Of a stretch of DNA of 64,000 nt, positions 8,741-18,005 are shown piece after piece. The first letter of the stretch is position 1; each line of letters starts with the position of its first letter. The position numbers and the translations under genes were made by a program. The stretch lies in NCBI GenBank assembly GCA_024372495.1, contig CP099977.1:2108001-2172000 (forward strand), read 5' to 3'. The notes beneath the pieces are model-generated. The model made no database searches. It was given only the letters and a program-made list of their open reading frames with translations, and was not told where the DNA came from. This stretch comes from Pseudarthrobacter sp. Fe7. GTDB taxonomy: Bacteria; Actinomycetota; Actinomycetes; Actinomycetales; Micrococcaceae.

Positions 8741-10380
8741 ATGATAAAGAGCACAACGGCCCTGCACCGCGCCATCGCGCTGGCAGGCATCTCCGCCCTG
8801 GCCCTGACAGCCTGCACCGGGCCATCGGGCGGCGGGGGCGGAACGTCCACAGGCGGGAGCGCCGGTGGCAGTGCCATCACTTTCGGAACGACGGACAAAG
8901 TCGTCACCCTCGACCCCGCCGGCTCCTACGACGCAGGCTCCTTCCTGGTGATGAACCAGGTCTACCCCTTCCTGATGAACTCCAAGCCCGGTTCTGCCGA
9001 AGTCAGCCCCGATATTGCGGAGTCCGCTTCCTTCACGGCACCCACTGAGTTCACGGTGAAGCTGAAGCCCAACCTGAAGTTCGCCAACGGCCATGCGCTG
9101 ACTGCTTCGGACGTCAAGTTCTCCTACGACCGCATCATGAAGATCAACGACCCCAACGGCCCGGCGTCCCTGCTCTCCAACCTCAAGTCGGTCGAAGCCA
9201 AGGATGACACCACCGTGGTGTTCACCCTCAAGGCCGCCAACGACCAGGTGTTCCCCAGCGTCCTTGGCACCAACACGGGCCCCATCGTGGATGAGGAAGT
9301 CTTTCCGGCCGACAAGGTGATGAGCGATGAAGACATCGTCGCCGCCAAGCCATTTGCCGGACCGTACACCATCGACTCCTACAAAAAGAACGAACTTGTC
9401 AGCCTTAAGAGCAACCCGGACTACAGCGGCCTGCTGGGTAAGCCGGCGAATGACAGCGCCGTCATCAAGTACTACGCGGACTCCAACAACCTGAAGCTGG
9501 ACGTCCAGGGCGGCAACATCGACGTTGCCGGCCGCAGCCTGACCGCGACGGATGCCGCTGACCTGGGCAAGGACTCCAAGGTCAAGGTCTACAAGGGCCC
9601 GGGCGGCGAGCCGGTACATCGTCTTCAACTTCGACACCATGCCCTTCGGCGCCAAGACGCCGGAGGCCAACCCCGCGAAAGCCCTTGCGGTCCGCCAGGC
9701 CATGGCTGACATCGTGGACCGCCAGGCCATCTCCGACCAGGTTTACAAGGGCACCTACGTCCCCGCGTACTCCGTGGTCGCGGACGGCCTGCCCGGTGCA
9801 ACCCAGCCCATGAAGGAGATGTACGGCGACGGCAGCGGCAAGCCCAGCCTGGACAAGGCCAAGAAGGTCCTGGCGGACGCCGGAATCACCGGGCCGGTCA
9901 ATGTGAAGCTGCAGTACAACCCGGACCACTACGGCAAGTCCTCCGGTGACGAATACGCCATGGTCAAGGAACAGCTGGAGAAGTCGGGCCTGTTCACCGT
10001 GGACCTGCAGTCCACCGAATGGGTGACCTACTCCAAGGCCCGTACCGCCGACGCCTACCCCGTGTACCAGCCTGGGCTGGTTCCCGGACTACTCGGATGC
10101 GGACAACTACCTCACGCCGTTCTTCATCCCCGGCAACTTCCTGAAGAACCACTATGAGAACCCGGCTGTCACCGACCTCATTCAAAAGCAGCTCACCACA
10201 CCGGACAAGACCGAACGCCAGAAACTGATCGGCGACGTCCAGACTGCCGTCGCCAAGGACCTGTCCACGCTGCCGCTCCTCCAGGGCTCACAGCTGCTGG
10301 TGGCAGGGAAGGACGTCAAGGGCGTCGAGAAGACCCTCGACCCCTCCTTCAAGACCCGCCTTGGCGTTCTGTCCAAGTAA
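8741..10380 (+). CDS. ABC transporter substrate-binding lipoprotein, peptide/opine type (two frame breaks)
   Basis: Extracellular solute-binding protein, family 5 (DppA/OppA type), about 545 residues. The signal peptide ends in the lipobox ALTACT followed by a Gly/Ser linker, so it is a membrane-anchored lipoprotein. Family hallmarks include LKPNLKFANGHALTASDVKF and IDSYKKNELVSLKSNPDY. Two frame breaks are present. At 9608-9614 GAGCCGG needs one base fewer (GGERYIVFNFDTMPF) or two more. At 10068-10074 CAGCCTG needs one C fewer (YQLGWFPDYSDADNYLTPFF). The corrected protein ends at 10380. It heads an operon with two permeases and a fused ATPase. Substrate is unproven; peptides are the family default. 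Confidence 0.88.
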
Positions 10381-10413
10381 GCACTCCACCCCCATCGGGC
10401 TCTGACAGGCCAG

Positions 10414-10445
10414 AGGCGGGACGCCACAACGGTGTCCCGCCTTTT
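10414..10445 (+). terminator. Hairpin with T-run between binding-protein and permease genes
   Basis: A 12-bp stem with one G-U pair (10414-10425 with 10431-10442), an ACAAC loop and TTTT. It lies inside the operon, so it probably acts as a partial terminator that keeps binding protein in excess over the membrane parts. Confidence 0.7.
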
Positions 10446-10507
10446 GCCGGTCATCAGCCAGCAACGAGGGGACTGCTGGCTCCCGGTCACCACGAATCCA
10501 GGTACCG

Positions 10508-11599
10508 ATGACAACTTTGATTGACGCGCCACCCAGTGACGCCGACGCACTCCTTCCGCCCAAGAAAAAGCAGGCAGGCGGAGGGCTGGGCCAGTACATC
10601 CTGGTCCGCTTCCTGCTGATCTTCCCTACCATCCTTATCCTCGTCACCATGGTGTTCTTCCTGATGCGGATCACGGGTGACCCCATTACAGCCGCCATGG
10701 GCGGCCGCCTGCCCCCGGAACAGCTGCAGGAACGGATCCATGCCGCCGGTTACGACCGGCCGCTGATCGCACAGTACTTCGAATACCTCGGCCAACTGGT
10801 CACGGGGAATTTCGGAACCACCCTCTCGGACAACCGCAAGGTCAGCGAGATGCTGACCACCTATGGTTCCGCCACCCTGGAGCTGTCCATCAACGCCCTC
10901 ATCGTGGCGCTGCTGGTCGGCATCCCGCTGGGCATGGTCGCTGCACACCGGCGCGACCACCTGCCCGACGCGGTGCTCCGGATCCTGGCCATCCTGTTCT
11001 ATGCCACCCCGGTCTTCTTTGCGGGCATGCTGCTGAAACTGGTGTTCTCGGTGTGGCTGGGCTGGCTTCCAGTGGCCGGCCGCGCGGGAACCAGGACCGA
11101 GCTGTCCCTCACCGCGCTGGAGGCGCCCACCGGCATTTACTGGTTGGATGCCCTGCGCAGCGGAAATACCGCAGCGTTCAGTGATGTCATGTCCCACGCC
11201 GTCCTTCCCGCAGTGGCCCTGGGCCTGCTGACGGCGGGAGTCTTCCTTCGGCTGGTCCGGACCAACGTCATCGGCACCCTCGGCAAGGACTACATCGAAG
11301 CCGGCCGTTCCCGGGGCGTCAGCGAGTTCCGGCTGGTCACCAAGCACGCGTACAAGCCGGCGCTGATCCCGATCATCACGGTCATGGGTTTGCAGATCGC
11401 GGTGCTCCTCGGCGGCGCCGTGCTGACAGAAACAACTTTCGAGTGGAAAGGCCTGGGATTCCAGCTGGCCAACTACCTTACGGCGCGCGATTTCGTGGCC
11501 GTCCAGGGCATCGTGGTGCTGCTGGCGGTCATCGTCGCCGTTACCAACTTCATCGTGGACATCATTGCCGCGCTCATCGATCCCCGCGTGAGGTACTGA
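10508..11599 (+). CDS. ABC transporter permease, DppB type
   Basis: Integral membrane subunit of the peptide-type importer, 363 residues. After a Lys-rich N-terminus comes a first helix (FLLIFPTILILVTMVFFLM) and the DppB-type GDPITAAMGGR stretch, then further helices. The EAA cytoplasmic loop that docks on the ATPase reads DYIEAGRSRGVSEFRLVTKHA. The stop is two bases before the start of the next permease gene, so the pair is tightly cotranscribed. The frame is intact. Confidence 0.9.
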   Translation: MTTLIDAPPSDADALLPPKKKQAGGGLGQYILVRFLLIFPTILILVTMVFFLMRITGDPITAAMGGRLPPEQLQERIHAAGYDRPLIAQYFEYLGQLVTGNFGTTLSDNRKVSEMLTTYGSATLELSINALIVALLVGIPLGMVAAHRRDHLPDAVLRILAILFYATPVFFAGMLLKLVFSVWLGWLPVAGRAGTRTELSLTALEAPTGIYWLDALRSGNTAAFSDVMSHAVLPAVALGLLTAGVFLRLVRTNVIGTLGKDYIEAGRSRGVSEFRLVTKHAYKPALIPIITVMGLQIAVLLGGAVLTETTFEWKGLGFQLANYLTARDFVAVQGIVVLLAVIVAVTNFIVDIIAALIDPRVRY

Positions 11600-11600
11600 C

Positions 11601-12629
11601 ATGACTGCCGAAACCACCCTGGAACCCGTTGCGAATCCTCGGGCTTCCTTCTTCCGGCGGCTGCCGGTTGTGTCGCACTTCAACAAAAGCGTTGGCCTGC
11701 AGCGCTTCATGCTGGTGGTGGGGCTCGTCCTCACCGGCATCTTCCTGCTGACCGCCCTGGCGGCACCACTCCTGGCGCCCTACGGCTTCGCGCAGCTGTC
11801 CGACGTTGACGGCAGCTTCCCCACCCAGCAGGCTCCCGGGGGCAAACACCTCCTGGGCACCACGGTTGGCGGTTACGACGTCTTGTCACGCGTCATTTGG
11901 GGAACCCAGACAGCGCTGCTGGTCATCATCGTGGCCGTGGTCCTCTCAATTTTCGCCGGCGTCATCCTCGGCTTGGTGAGCGGCTACATCGGCGGGTGGC
12001 TGGACCGCATCCTGGTGGTCGTGGCGGATGCCATCTACGCCTTCCCGTCACTGCTGGTTGCCATCGTGATGGCCATCGTGATCAGCGGTGGCCAGTCCAG
12101 CCTATTCGGCGGGATCCTGGCCGCCGCCATCTCCATCACGGTCGTGTTCATCCCGCAGTACTTCAGGGTGATCCGGGCCGAGACCATCCGCCTCAAAGCG
12201 GAACCCTTCGTCGAGTCCGCCAAGGTGGTGGGTGCATCGAACATCCGCATCATGACGCGGCACATCTACCGCAATGCCACCCGAACCCTGCCGTTGATCT
12301 TCACCCTCAATGCGTCGGAAGCCATCCTGACGCTGGCCGGGCTGGGCTTCCTGGGCTTCGGCATTGAGCCAAGCTCGGCTGCGGAATGGGGCTTCGACCT
12401 GAACAAGGCGCTCGCTGACACCACATCGGGCATCTGGTGGACGGGCCTGTTCCCGGGCCTCGCCATAGTCTGGACGGTCCTCGGGCTCACCCTTGTTGGC
12501 GAAAGCATCAACGACCTCAACGATCCACGGCTCCGCGGCCGCAAGCGGACCAACCGCAAGGGCGCCGCTGCTGCTGCACCGGCTGCTCCAGACGGATCCG
12601 GCACTGCAACAGAATTGAGCAACCCGTGA
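11601..12629 (+). CDS. ABC transporter permease, DppC type
   Basis: Second membrane subunit, 342 residues. An N-terminal helix precedes the periplasmic stretch APYGFAQLSDVDGSFP and HLLGTTVGGYDVLSRVIWG, the DppC-type segment that marks this half of the heterodimer. The EAA loop reads PFVESAKVVGASNIRIMTRH. The C-terminus (INDLNDPRLRGR) is typical and is followed by an Ala/Pro-rich tail. The stop TGA overlaps the GTG start of the ATPase gene, so translation is coupled. Confidence 0.9.
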   Translation: MTAETTLEPVANPRASFFRRLPVVSHFNKSVGLQRFMLVVGLVLTGIFLLTALAAPLLAPYGFAQLSDVDGSFPTQQAPGGKHLLGTTVGGYDVLSRVIWGTQTALLVIIVAVVLSIFAGVILGLVSGYIGGWLDRILVVVADAIYAFPSLLVAIVMAIVISGGQSSLFGGILAAAISITVVFIPQYFRVIRAETIRLKAEPFVESAKVVGASNIRIMTRHIYRNATRTLPLIFTLNASEAILTLAGLGFLGFGIEPSSAAEWGFDLNKALADTTSGIWWTGLFPGLAIVWTVLGLTLVGESINDLNDPRLRGRKRTNRKGAAAAAPAAPDGSGTATELSNP

Positions 12630-14341
12630 GTGAAAATCTTGGTTCACTTCCCCGCCGGGAGGACCCGGAACGGAAGACAGTCCTCGACATCGACCACCTG
12701 CAGGTCACCTTCGCCACGGACGGCGGAGACGTCCGGGCCGTGAAGGACGTCAGCCTGGACGTCCGGGCCGGTGAGGTGCTTGCCATCGTGGGGGAATCCG
12801 GCTCCGGCAAGACCGTTACGGCCAAGACCATCCTGGGCCTGCTCCCGGAAACCGCCACGAGCTCGGGCGCAGTCCTGATCAACGGTTCCAATGTCATCAG
12901 CCTCAGCCCGGGCCGGCTGCGCCAGATCCGCGGCCGCGATGTAGCCATGGTGTTCCAGGAGCCGTCCACCGCCCTGAACCCGGTGTTTACGGTGGGATGG
13001 CAGATCGCCGAGGGTATCCGGGCCCATGCCGGAGCAGGCGGCAGCGGGCGGGTATCCGCGAAGGAAGCCAAGGAACGGGCCATCGAAGCCCTGCGCAAGG
13101 TGGGGATCCCGGACCCCGAACACCGCGTCAACTACTACCCGCACCAGTTCTCCGGCGGCCAAAAGCAGCGGGTGGTGATCGCGGCCGCCCTGGCGCTGAA
13201 TCCAGGCCTCATCGTCGCCGACGAACCCACCACGGCCCTGGATGTCACGGTACAGGCAGAGATCCTCGAACTCCTCCGGGACCTGCGGGATAAGTACGGC
13301 ACCTCGATCGTGCTGATCACCCACAACATGGGCGTGGTGGCCGACCTGGCGGACCGTGTGGTGGTGATGTACCAGGGCGACATCGTCGAGGAAGCCCCGG
13401 CGAAGACGTTGTTCGCCGAACCCAGGCAGGACTACACCCGCAACCTCCTCGCCGCGGTGCCGCACCTTGGCCGCAATTCGGCGTCCGCCGGCCTTACCGA
13501 GCGGCGCCACCAGGAGGAGGAAGTGCTGGTGGCTGCCGACAACCTGGAAATCGAGTATCCGGGACGGCTCGGGAGCCCGGCGTTCAAAGCCGTGGACGGG
13601 GTGAGCTTCACCCTGTCCAGGGGTGAGGTCTTTGGCCTGGTGGGGGAGTCGGGGTCCGGGAAGACAACCATTGGCCGTGCAATCGCCGGGCTCAACCGCA
13701 CCACCGGCGGGAGCCTCAAGGTGCTGGGCTACGAGATGCTTAACCTGCGGGAGCGCACCTTTAAACCGCTGCGGAAGGATATCGGCTTCGTGTTCCAGGA
13801 CCCGGCCGCCTCCTTCAATCCGCAGCTGACCATCGGCGAGTGCATCGCCGAACCCATGCTCATCCACACCAGGCCCACCGATGCCCAGGCGCGAAAGCGC
13901 GTGGGTGAGCTGCTGGAATCAGTCCAGCTGCCGGCGTCGTACGCGGGACGGTACCCGCACGAACTGTCCGGCGGCCAGCGGCAACGGGCATCACTGGCGC
14001 GCGCCCTGAGCCTGAACCCCAGGCTGCTGATCGCGGACGAGCCGACGTCGGCACTGGACGTTTCAGTGCAGGCGAAGGTCCTGGAGCTGTTCAAGGACAT
14101 CCAGGAGGAGTTTGGCTTTGGCTGCCTGTTCATCAGCCACGACCTGGCGGTGGTGGACATCCTCTCGTCCTGGGTGGGCGTCTTGTACAAGGGCAAGCTG
14201 GTGGAACAGGGGATCGGCAGCCAGGTCATGGGCAATCCGCAGCATGACTACACCCGCCGGCTGATCGCCTCACTGCCGGTGCCGGACCCCACCGAGCAGG
14301 CTAAACGCCGGGAGGAGCACCGGGCGCTCCTGGGCACCTGA
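12626..14341 (+). CDS. Fused dual ABC ATPase (DppD-DppF type)
   Basis: Single 571-residue protein containing both ATPases of the importer. Domain 1 (about residues 15-280) has Walker A GESGSGKT, signature FSGGQKQR and Walker B LIVADEPTTALD. Domain 2 (about 300-560) has GESGSGKT, LSGGQRQR and LLIADEPTSALD. Both retain the switch histidine (VLITHN and LFISHD). The DppF-specific feature of the second half is the two-step arrangement after HDYTRRLIASLP. The GTG start at 12626 overlaps the permease stop; a longer open frame upstream lies within the permease gene and is not used. The frame is intact. Confidence 0.92.
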   Translation: MSENLGSLPRREDPERKTVLDIDHLQVTFATDGGDVRAVKDVSLDVRAGEVLAIVGESGSGKTVTAKTILGLLPETATSSGAVLINGSNVISLSPGRLRQIRGRDVAMVFQEPSTALNPVFTVGWQIAEGIRAHAGAGGSGRVSAKEAKERAIEALRKVGIPDPEHRVNYYPHQFSGGQKQRVVIAAALALNPGLIVADEPTTALDVTVQAEILELLRDLRDKYGTSIVLITHNMGVVADLADRVVVMYQGDIVEEAPAKTLFAEPRQDYTRNLLAAVPHLGRNSASAGLTERRHQEEEVLVAADNLEIEYPGRLGSPAFKAVDGVSFTLSRGEVFGLVGESGSGKTTIGRAIAGLNRTTGGSLKVLGYEMLNLRERTFKPLRKDIGFVFQDPAASFNPQLTIGECIAEPMLIHTRPTDAQARKRVGELLESVQLPASYAGRYPHELSGGQRQRASLARALSLNPRLLIADEPTSALDVSVQAKVLELFKDIQEEFGFGCLFISHDLAVVDILSSWVGVLYKGKLVEQGIGSQVMGNPQHDYTRRLIASLPVPDPTEQAKRREEHRALLGT

Positions 14342-14360
14342 CCCCTACGGAGTCACACAA

Positions 14361-14405
14361 TGTGAAGCGCCGGTGCCAGCAGGCGGCCCGCACCGGCGCT
14401 TCACA
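14361..14405 (+). terminator. Long inverted repeat after the ABC operon
   Basis: Perfect 16-bp arms (14361-14376 and 14390-14405) around a 13-base loop, 19 bases past the operon stop. There is no T-run, so termination may rely on the stem or on Rho. Confidence 0.65.
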
Positions 14406-14430
14406 CCCGCGTTGGTTGCACCGGCTCCCA

Positions 14431-14436
14431 TAGACT
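14431..14436 (+). promoter_or_regulatory. -10 box (TAGACT) giving a leaderless chorismate mutase mRNA
   Basis: TAGACT ends six bases before the ATG at 14443, the same spacing as at iscS. A leaderless transcript is expected. Confidence 0.5.
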
Positions 14437-14442
14437 GGAGCC

Positions 14443-14850
14443 ATGACGCAGCACACCCCCAGCTCTCCTGGCTCCGACGATTTTGATCCATCTGCCAGCT
14501 CGCTCGCAGGCCACGTGGACGATTCGGTGATGGCTGAACTGCTGTCCATCCGCTCCAGCATTGACAACATTGATGCCACCCTCGTGTACCTCCTGGCCGA
14601 GCGCTTCAAGGCCACGCAAAAGGTGGGTTTCCTGAAGGCAACCCACCGCCTCCCCGCCGGTGACCCCGGACGCGAAGCGGCCCAAATCGCCCGGCTGCGC
14701 CGCCTTGCCGAGGACGCCCACCTCGACCCCGCGTTCGCGGAGAAGTTCCTCAACTTCATCATCGGCGAGGTGATCCGCCACCACGAGGCCATTGCCGAGG
14801 ACCACCAGGCCTCCTCCGGCCAGCGGCCGCAGACCTCCGCGCTGGCGTGA
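14443..14850 (+). CDS. Chorismate mutase, AroQ fold
   Basis: Converts chorismate to prephenate, the branch point to phenylalanine and tyrosine. The 135-residue protein has a disordered Ser/Pro-rich start and then the all-helical AroQ domain (about residues 28-118): LLSIRSSIDNIDATLVYLLA supplies the first active-site arginine, RFKATQKVGFLKA the conserved lysine, and AEKFLNFIIGEVIRHHEAI the last helix. It resembles the AroQ-delta actinobacterial type that works with DAHP synthase. Its stop overlaps the GTG start of the next gene by four bases. The frame is intact. Confidence 0.9.
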   Translation: MTQHTPSSPGSDDFDPSASSLAGHVDDSVMAELLSIRSSIDNIDATLVYLLAERFKATQKVGFLKATHRLPAGDPGREAAQIARLRRLAEDAHLDPAFAEKFLNFIIGEVIRHHEAIAEDHQASSGQRPQTSALA

Positions 14851-15953
14851 GCCGGGAACAGTATCAACCGGAACCGGGGTCGGGCCCGCTTCCGGCCCGC
14901 ACCGCTTTCAACGGCACCCCGTCCGCCCAGGCTCCCGCAAGGGAAGTCACGGCGACCGGCCTGGGGCCGTGGCCGGGCGATGATCCGCTCGAAGCCATGC
15001 GGATCATCCGCGGTGAGCTTGGCAGCCCACACCTTCCCTTCCTTGCTGAACTGCCGGACCGCGGTGTTGGTTCCGACGCCCTGGGGCGCACAGCCTCGCT
15101 CCTGGAGGACCTCGCGGTGGATGTACAGCCGCACGGCTGGCGGCTCGTGGACCGCCCGGGCAAGGACATGCGGCGGGCAGCGTCAGCGCTGTCAACGGAC
15201 CTGAATGTCCTGGCCGATGTTGTCGGCGCGGAAGACGTATCCGCGGGTGAACTCAAAGTGCAGCTGGTGGGACCGCTGAGCCTTGCCGCCGGTCTGTACC
15301 TGCACAACGGTGAACGCGCGCTGCTGGACCACGGCGCCCGGCGCGACCTGGCCGCCTCCCTCGCGGCGGGCGTGGAAGGTTACCTCACCAGGGTGTCTGC
15401 GGCCGCCCCAGGCGCCCGCTTGATAGTGCAGGTGGACGAGCCTTCCGTAGCACCAGTGCTTGCCGGAACCATACCCACCGCCAGCGGATACCGCACCCTC
15501 CGTGCCGTGGCGGGATCGGAAGCACGTGAGTCATGGCGCCTGGTCCTGGACGCACTGCGGGCAGCCGGTGCCGCTGAGGTTGTGGTGTCCTTCCCCGAAA
15601 TCGAAGCCCCGATTGAGCTGGCCCTGGCCGCAGGGGCTGACGGTGTGGCCCTGCCGCTGAAGGCATTGACCAACCGCCAGTGGGAGCAGCTGGCCGGGGC
15701 GGTGGAGGCTGGAAAACAGTTCTGGGCCGGCGCCCTGGACGTGCGGTCCGGCGGTCCGCTGACCAAGGTTGCCGAGTGCGCGGAATCCGTGTGGCGTCCC
15801 TGGCGCCAACTGGGTTTGCCGCCGTCACTGCTCGGAGCCATCCGGGTGACCCCCTCAGCAGGACTGGCGGGCCACACACCTACCCAGGCAACTGCCGTCC
15901 TGGGCCGGCTTACCCAAGTGGCCGACGCCCTCAACCAGCAGGCCCTGGGTTAG
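14847..15953 (+). CDS. MetE-like (cobalamin-independent methionine synthase family) protein
   Basis: Protein of 368 residues related to the C-terminal catalytic domain of cobalamin-independent methionine synthase (UROD/MetE barrel). Visible landmarks are KVQLVGPLSLAAGLY, the LIVQVDEPSVAP strand, and a C-terminal IRVTPSAGLAGHTPT that aligns with the usual PSCGL zinc loop. The zinc cysteine is alanine here, and the whole protein has only one cysteine (AECAES), so the normal thiolate zinc site cannot form. It may not be a true methionine synthase. It is translationally coupled to the chorismate mutase gene by a GTGA overlap and converges, with no gap, on the DUF4166 gene. Confidence 0.75.
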   Translation: MSREQYQPEPGSGPLPARTAFNGTPSAQAPAREVTATGLGPWPGDDPLEAMRIIRGELGSPHLPFLAELPDRGVGSDALGRTASLLEDLAVDVQPHGWRLVDRPGKDMRRAASALSTDLNVLADVVGAEDVSAGELKVQLVGPLSLAAGLYLHNGERALLDHGARRDLAASLAAGVEGYLTRVSAAAPGARLIVQVDEPSVAPVLAGTIPTASGYRTLRAVAGSEARESWRLVLDALRAAGAAEVVVSFPEIEAPIELALAAGADGVALPLKALTNRQWEQLAGAVEAGKQFWAGALDVRSGGPLTKVAECAESVWRPWRQLGLPPSLLGAIRVTPSAGLAGHTPTQATAVLGRLTQVADALNQQALG

Positions 15954-16667
15954 CTACACCCGGTTTTCCCAGCGGTCCGGCTGGGCGTAGCGGGGCAGGT
16001 AGCTTTGGGCGGAGCTGCCGCCGGTGTAGGGGCGCAGCCGGTAGTCGAATGCACCCGCATACACCAGGACCAGGCCGATCTGCGGCTGGATGACTTTCAC
16101 TTGGATGCGGTGCCGTCCATTGCTGCCTTCGGCCGGATCCCACCACTGCTCGGCGTAGGCCTTGGCGTCCAGCGCTGCCGGCAGTGGGACCCGCAGCGGG
16201 CCAATGAAGAGCCGCGACGCCTCCGACACGCCACGCAGCCTGCCTTTAGGGGTGACGCTCAGGTTCAGGTCCGTCACCAGGCGCCGGTACCGTCCCACGT
16301 AGTCCACCAGTTGCGTTTCGCCACGGGGGCTTGTGACGCTGGTGGTGTCCTGGAAGAGCCGGGTGCGCCCAGGGAAGCGGATTTCACGGCGGGCTGTAAG
16401 GCTGGAACGGCCAAACGGATCCTGATGGGCGTGGTTCTCGATCCGGAACGGGATGTTCTCGCCATACTCAGGGAAGAAGGCCTCTTCGCCCCCCGTCAGC
16501 CGCAGCAAAGGCCGGAGCCACCGCTGGCGGCACCCTACGACGTCGAACGTTCCTTCCCCCACGCCGTGCTGCCCGGAACCCGGCGCCAGGGAGAAGTACT
16601 CCTGGAGTTCGGGCTGCAGCCTGGAAAACTCCGTTCCCAGGGCCTGCCGGTAAATGGGGACGTTCAT
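15954..16667 (-). CDS. DUF4166 domain protein
   Basis: Protein of 237 residues with a DUF4166-type domain; its function is unknown. The start is the ATG at 16667 (MNVPIYRQALGTEFSRL), which has GGAGG eight bases upstream; the open frame reaches back to 16886 without a start signal and into the DUF58 gene. Recognisable stretches are LQPELQEYFSLAPGSGQHGVGEGTFDVVG near the start (only part quoted as motif) and RLRGVSEASRLFIGPLRVPL, followed by a QPQIGLVLVYAGAFDYRL end. It follows the DUF58 gene by 46 bases on the same strand. No signal peptide or membrane helix is evident. Confidence 0.65.
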   Translation of the reverse strand: MNVPIYRQALGTEFSRLQPELQEYFSLAPGSGQHGVGEGTFDVVGCRQRWLRPLLRLTGGEEAFFPEYGENIPFRIENHAHQDPFGRSSLTARREIRFPGRTRLFQDTTSVTSPRGETQLVDYVGRYRRLVTDLNLSVTPKGRLRGVSEASRLFIGPLRVPLPAALDAKAYAEQWWDPAEGSNGRHRIQVKVIQPQIGLVLVYAGAFDYRLRPYTGGSSAQSYLPRYAQPDRWENRV

Positions 16668-16713
16668 GACGAGGACCTCCTGTTGCCTGTGGCGGCACTG
16701 ACTGCCTCCGGGT

Positions 16714-18005
16714 TCACAATCTACCGGCAGCCTTGAGCCGGATGTACAAGTCCGCCAGCCGTGGCGGGAGGTCGTGGGGTTCGGCGTCCACCACCTCCAC
16801 GCCATAGCGGCGCAGCTCGGCAGTGACCGCCGCGCGCTGCAGGAGTGCGCGCTCGGCGGAAGCGGCGCGGAACACTTCCGTGGCATCGTTCCGTTCCCGG
16901 AGCATAATGCCCAACTGAGGGTCGCGGACCGCCGCCACCACCACGACGTGCTGGCTTGCCAGCCGCTCCGCCACGGGCAGTAGTCCTTCTTCCGGCGCTC
17001 CGCTGTCCAGCGACGTCAGCAGCACCACCAGGGACCGATGGGCCGAGACGGCGCGGACCTGTGCCGGGATCGCGGGCCAGTCCATCTCGATCAGTTCGGC
17101 CTCCAGCGGGGCCATCGCCTGGACCAGCCGGCCCAGGATATTGCCCTGGCCCGCAGAACCGGCCCGGGCCCGCGTCCTCCGGTCGAAGGCCACGAAGTCC
17201 ACCCGGTCGCCGCCGCGTTCGGCCAGCACTCCCAGGAGAAGCGTGGCCTCGATCCCTGTGTCCAGCCGGGTTTCGTCACCGATCCTCGCAGCCGAGGTCC
17301 GGGAGGTATCCAGGACCATGACCACCCGGCGGTCCCGCTCCGGACGCCAGGTCCGGACCACGACGGCGGAGCGCCTGGCCGTGGCTCGCCAGTCGATGGA
17401 ACGCACGTCATCGCCGCGGACGTAGTCGCGCAGGGAATCGAACTCGGTGCCGGCACCGCGGATCTGGACGGCGGCCTTTCCGTCGAGTTCGCGCAGCTTC
17501 CGCAGCTTTGACGGCAGGTGCCGCCGGGAATTGAAGGGGGCAGAACCCGCACCGAGCCTGGGCACTCGAGGGTCCGCTGGCGGGCCGCCAAACGGAGGGG
17601 ACCATAGGAGCGTAGTGTTACATGCGGTGCGGTGAGGTCTCCCCGCCGCATGGGCCGGAGCCTGACCGTAAACCGCCTGCTTTCGCCGGCCGGGACCTCG
17701 ATGTCCTGGACAGGGTCCTGCGCACCGGCGGAAGGTTGCCACCCGTCCCGCAGTGATCCCCGCAGCCTGCGGGTGCCTCCATTGCGGAGCGTGAGGACCG
17801 TTTCCACCGCGTTGTTCAGCGTAACGTTCTCCGGCTCCGCGCGCGCGGCGCTTACGGCCCGGAGGGACCCAGCGAACAACAGGTCAGCGCCCAGCAGGGC
17901 CACGAGCATGGCGGTGGTGGCCAACACCGCCAGCCATCCCGGGAACAGCAGCACCGGCACCAGGCCCAACAGCACCACCGCCACGAAGCGCCCCGAGATG
18001 GCCAT
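16714..18005 (-). CDS. DUF58 domain protein (one frame break)
   Basis: Membrane-anchored DUF58 protein of about 430 residues, usually a partner of MoxR ATPases. Two N-terminal helices (FVAVVLLGLVPVLLFPGWLA and AVLATTAMLVALLGADLLFA) precede an extracellular-type beta domain. The DUF58 core contains the signature GDDVRSIDWRATARR followed by a von Willebrand-like fold (VVMVLDTSRTSAARIGDETR). The frame breaks in the G-run at 17536-17540: one more base joins VRVLPP to FNSRRHLPSKLRKLRELDG, the normal DUF58 lead-in. Its start overlaps the end of the MoxR gene, showing translational coupling. Confidence 0.85.

Noticed and set aside
12644..13867. 407-residue open frame antisense to the dual ABC ATPase gene
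   Set aside because: Lies wholly over the two conserved ATPase domains and shows no family features.
17552..17558. GAGCCTG in the DUF58 gene as another inserted base
   Set aside because: Removing a base here would need two more compensating changes; one base added to the nearby G-run restores the frame alone, so this GAGCCTG is natural.
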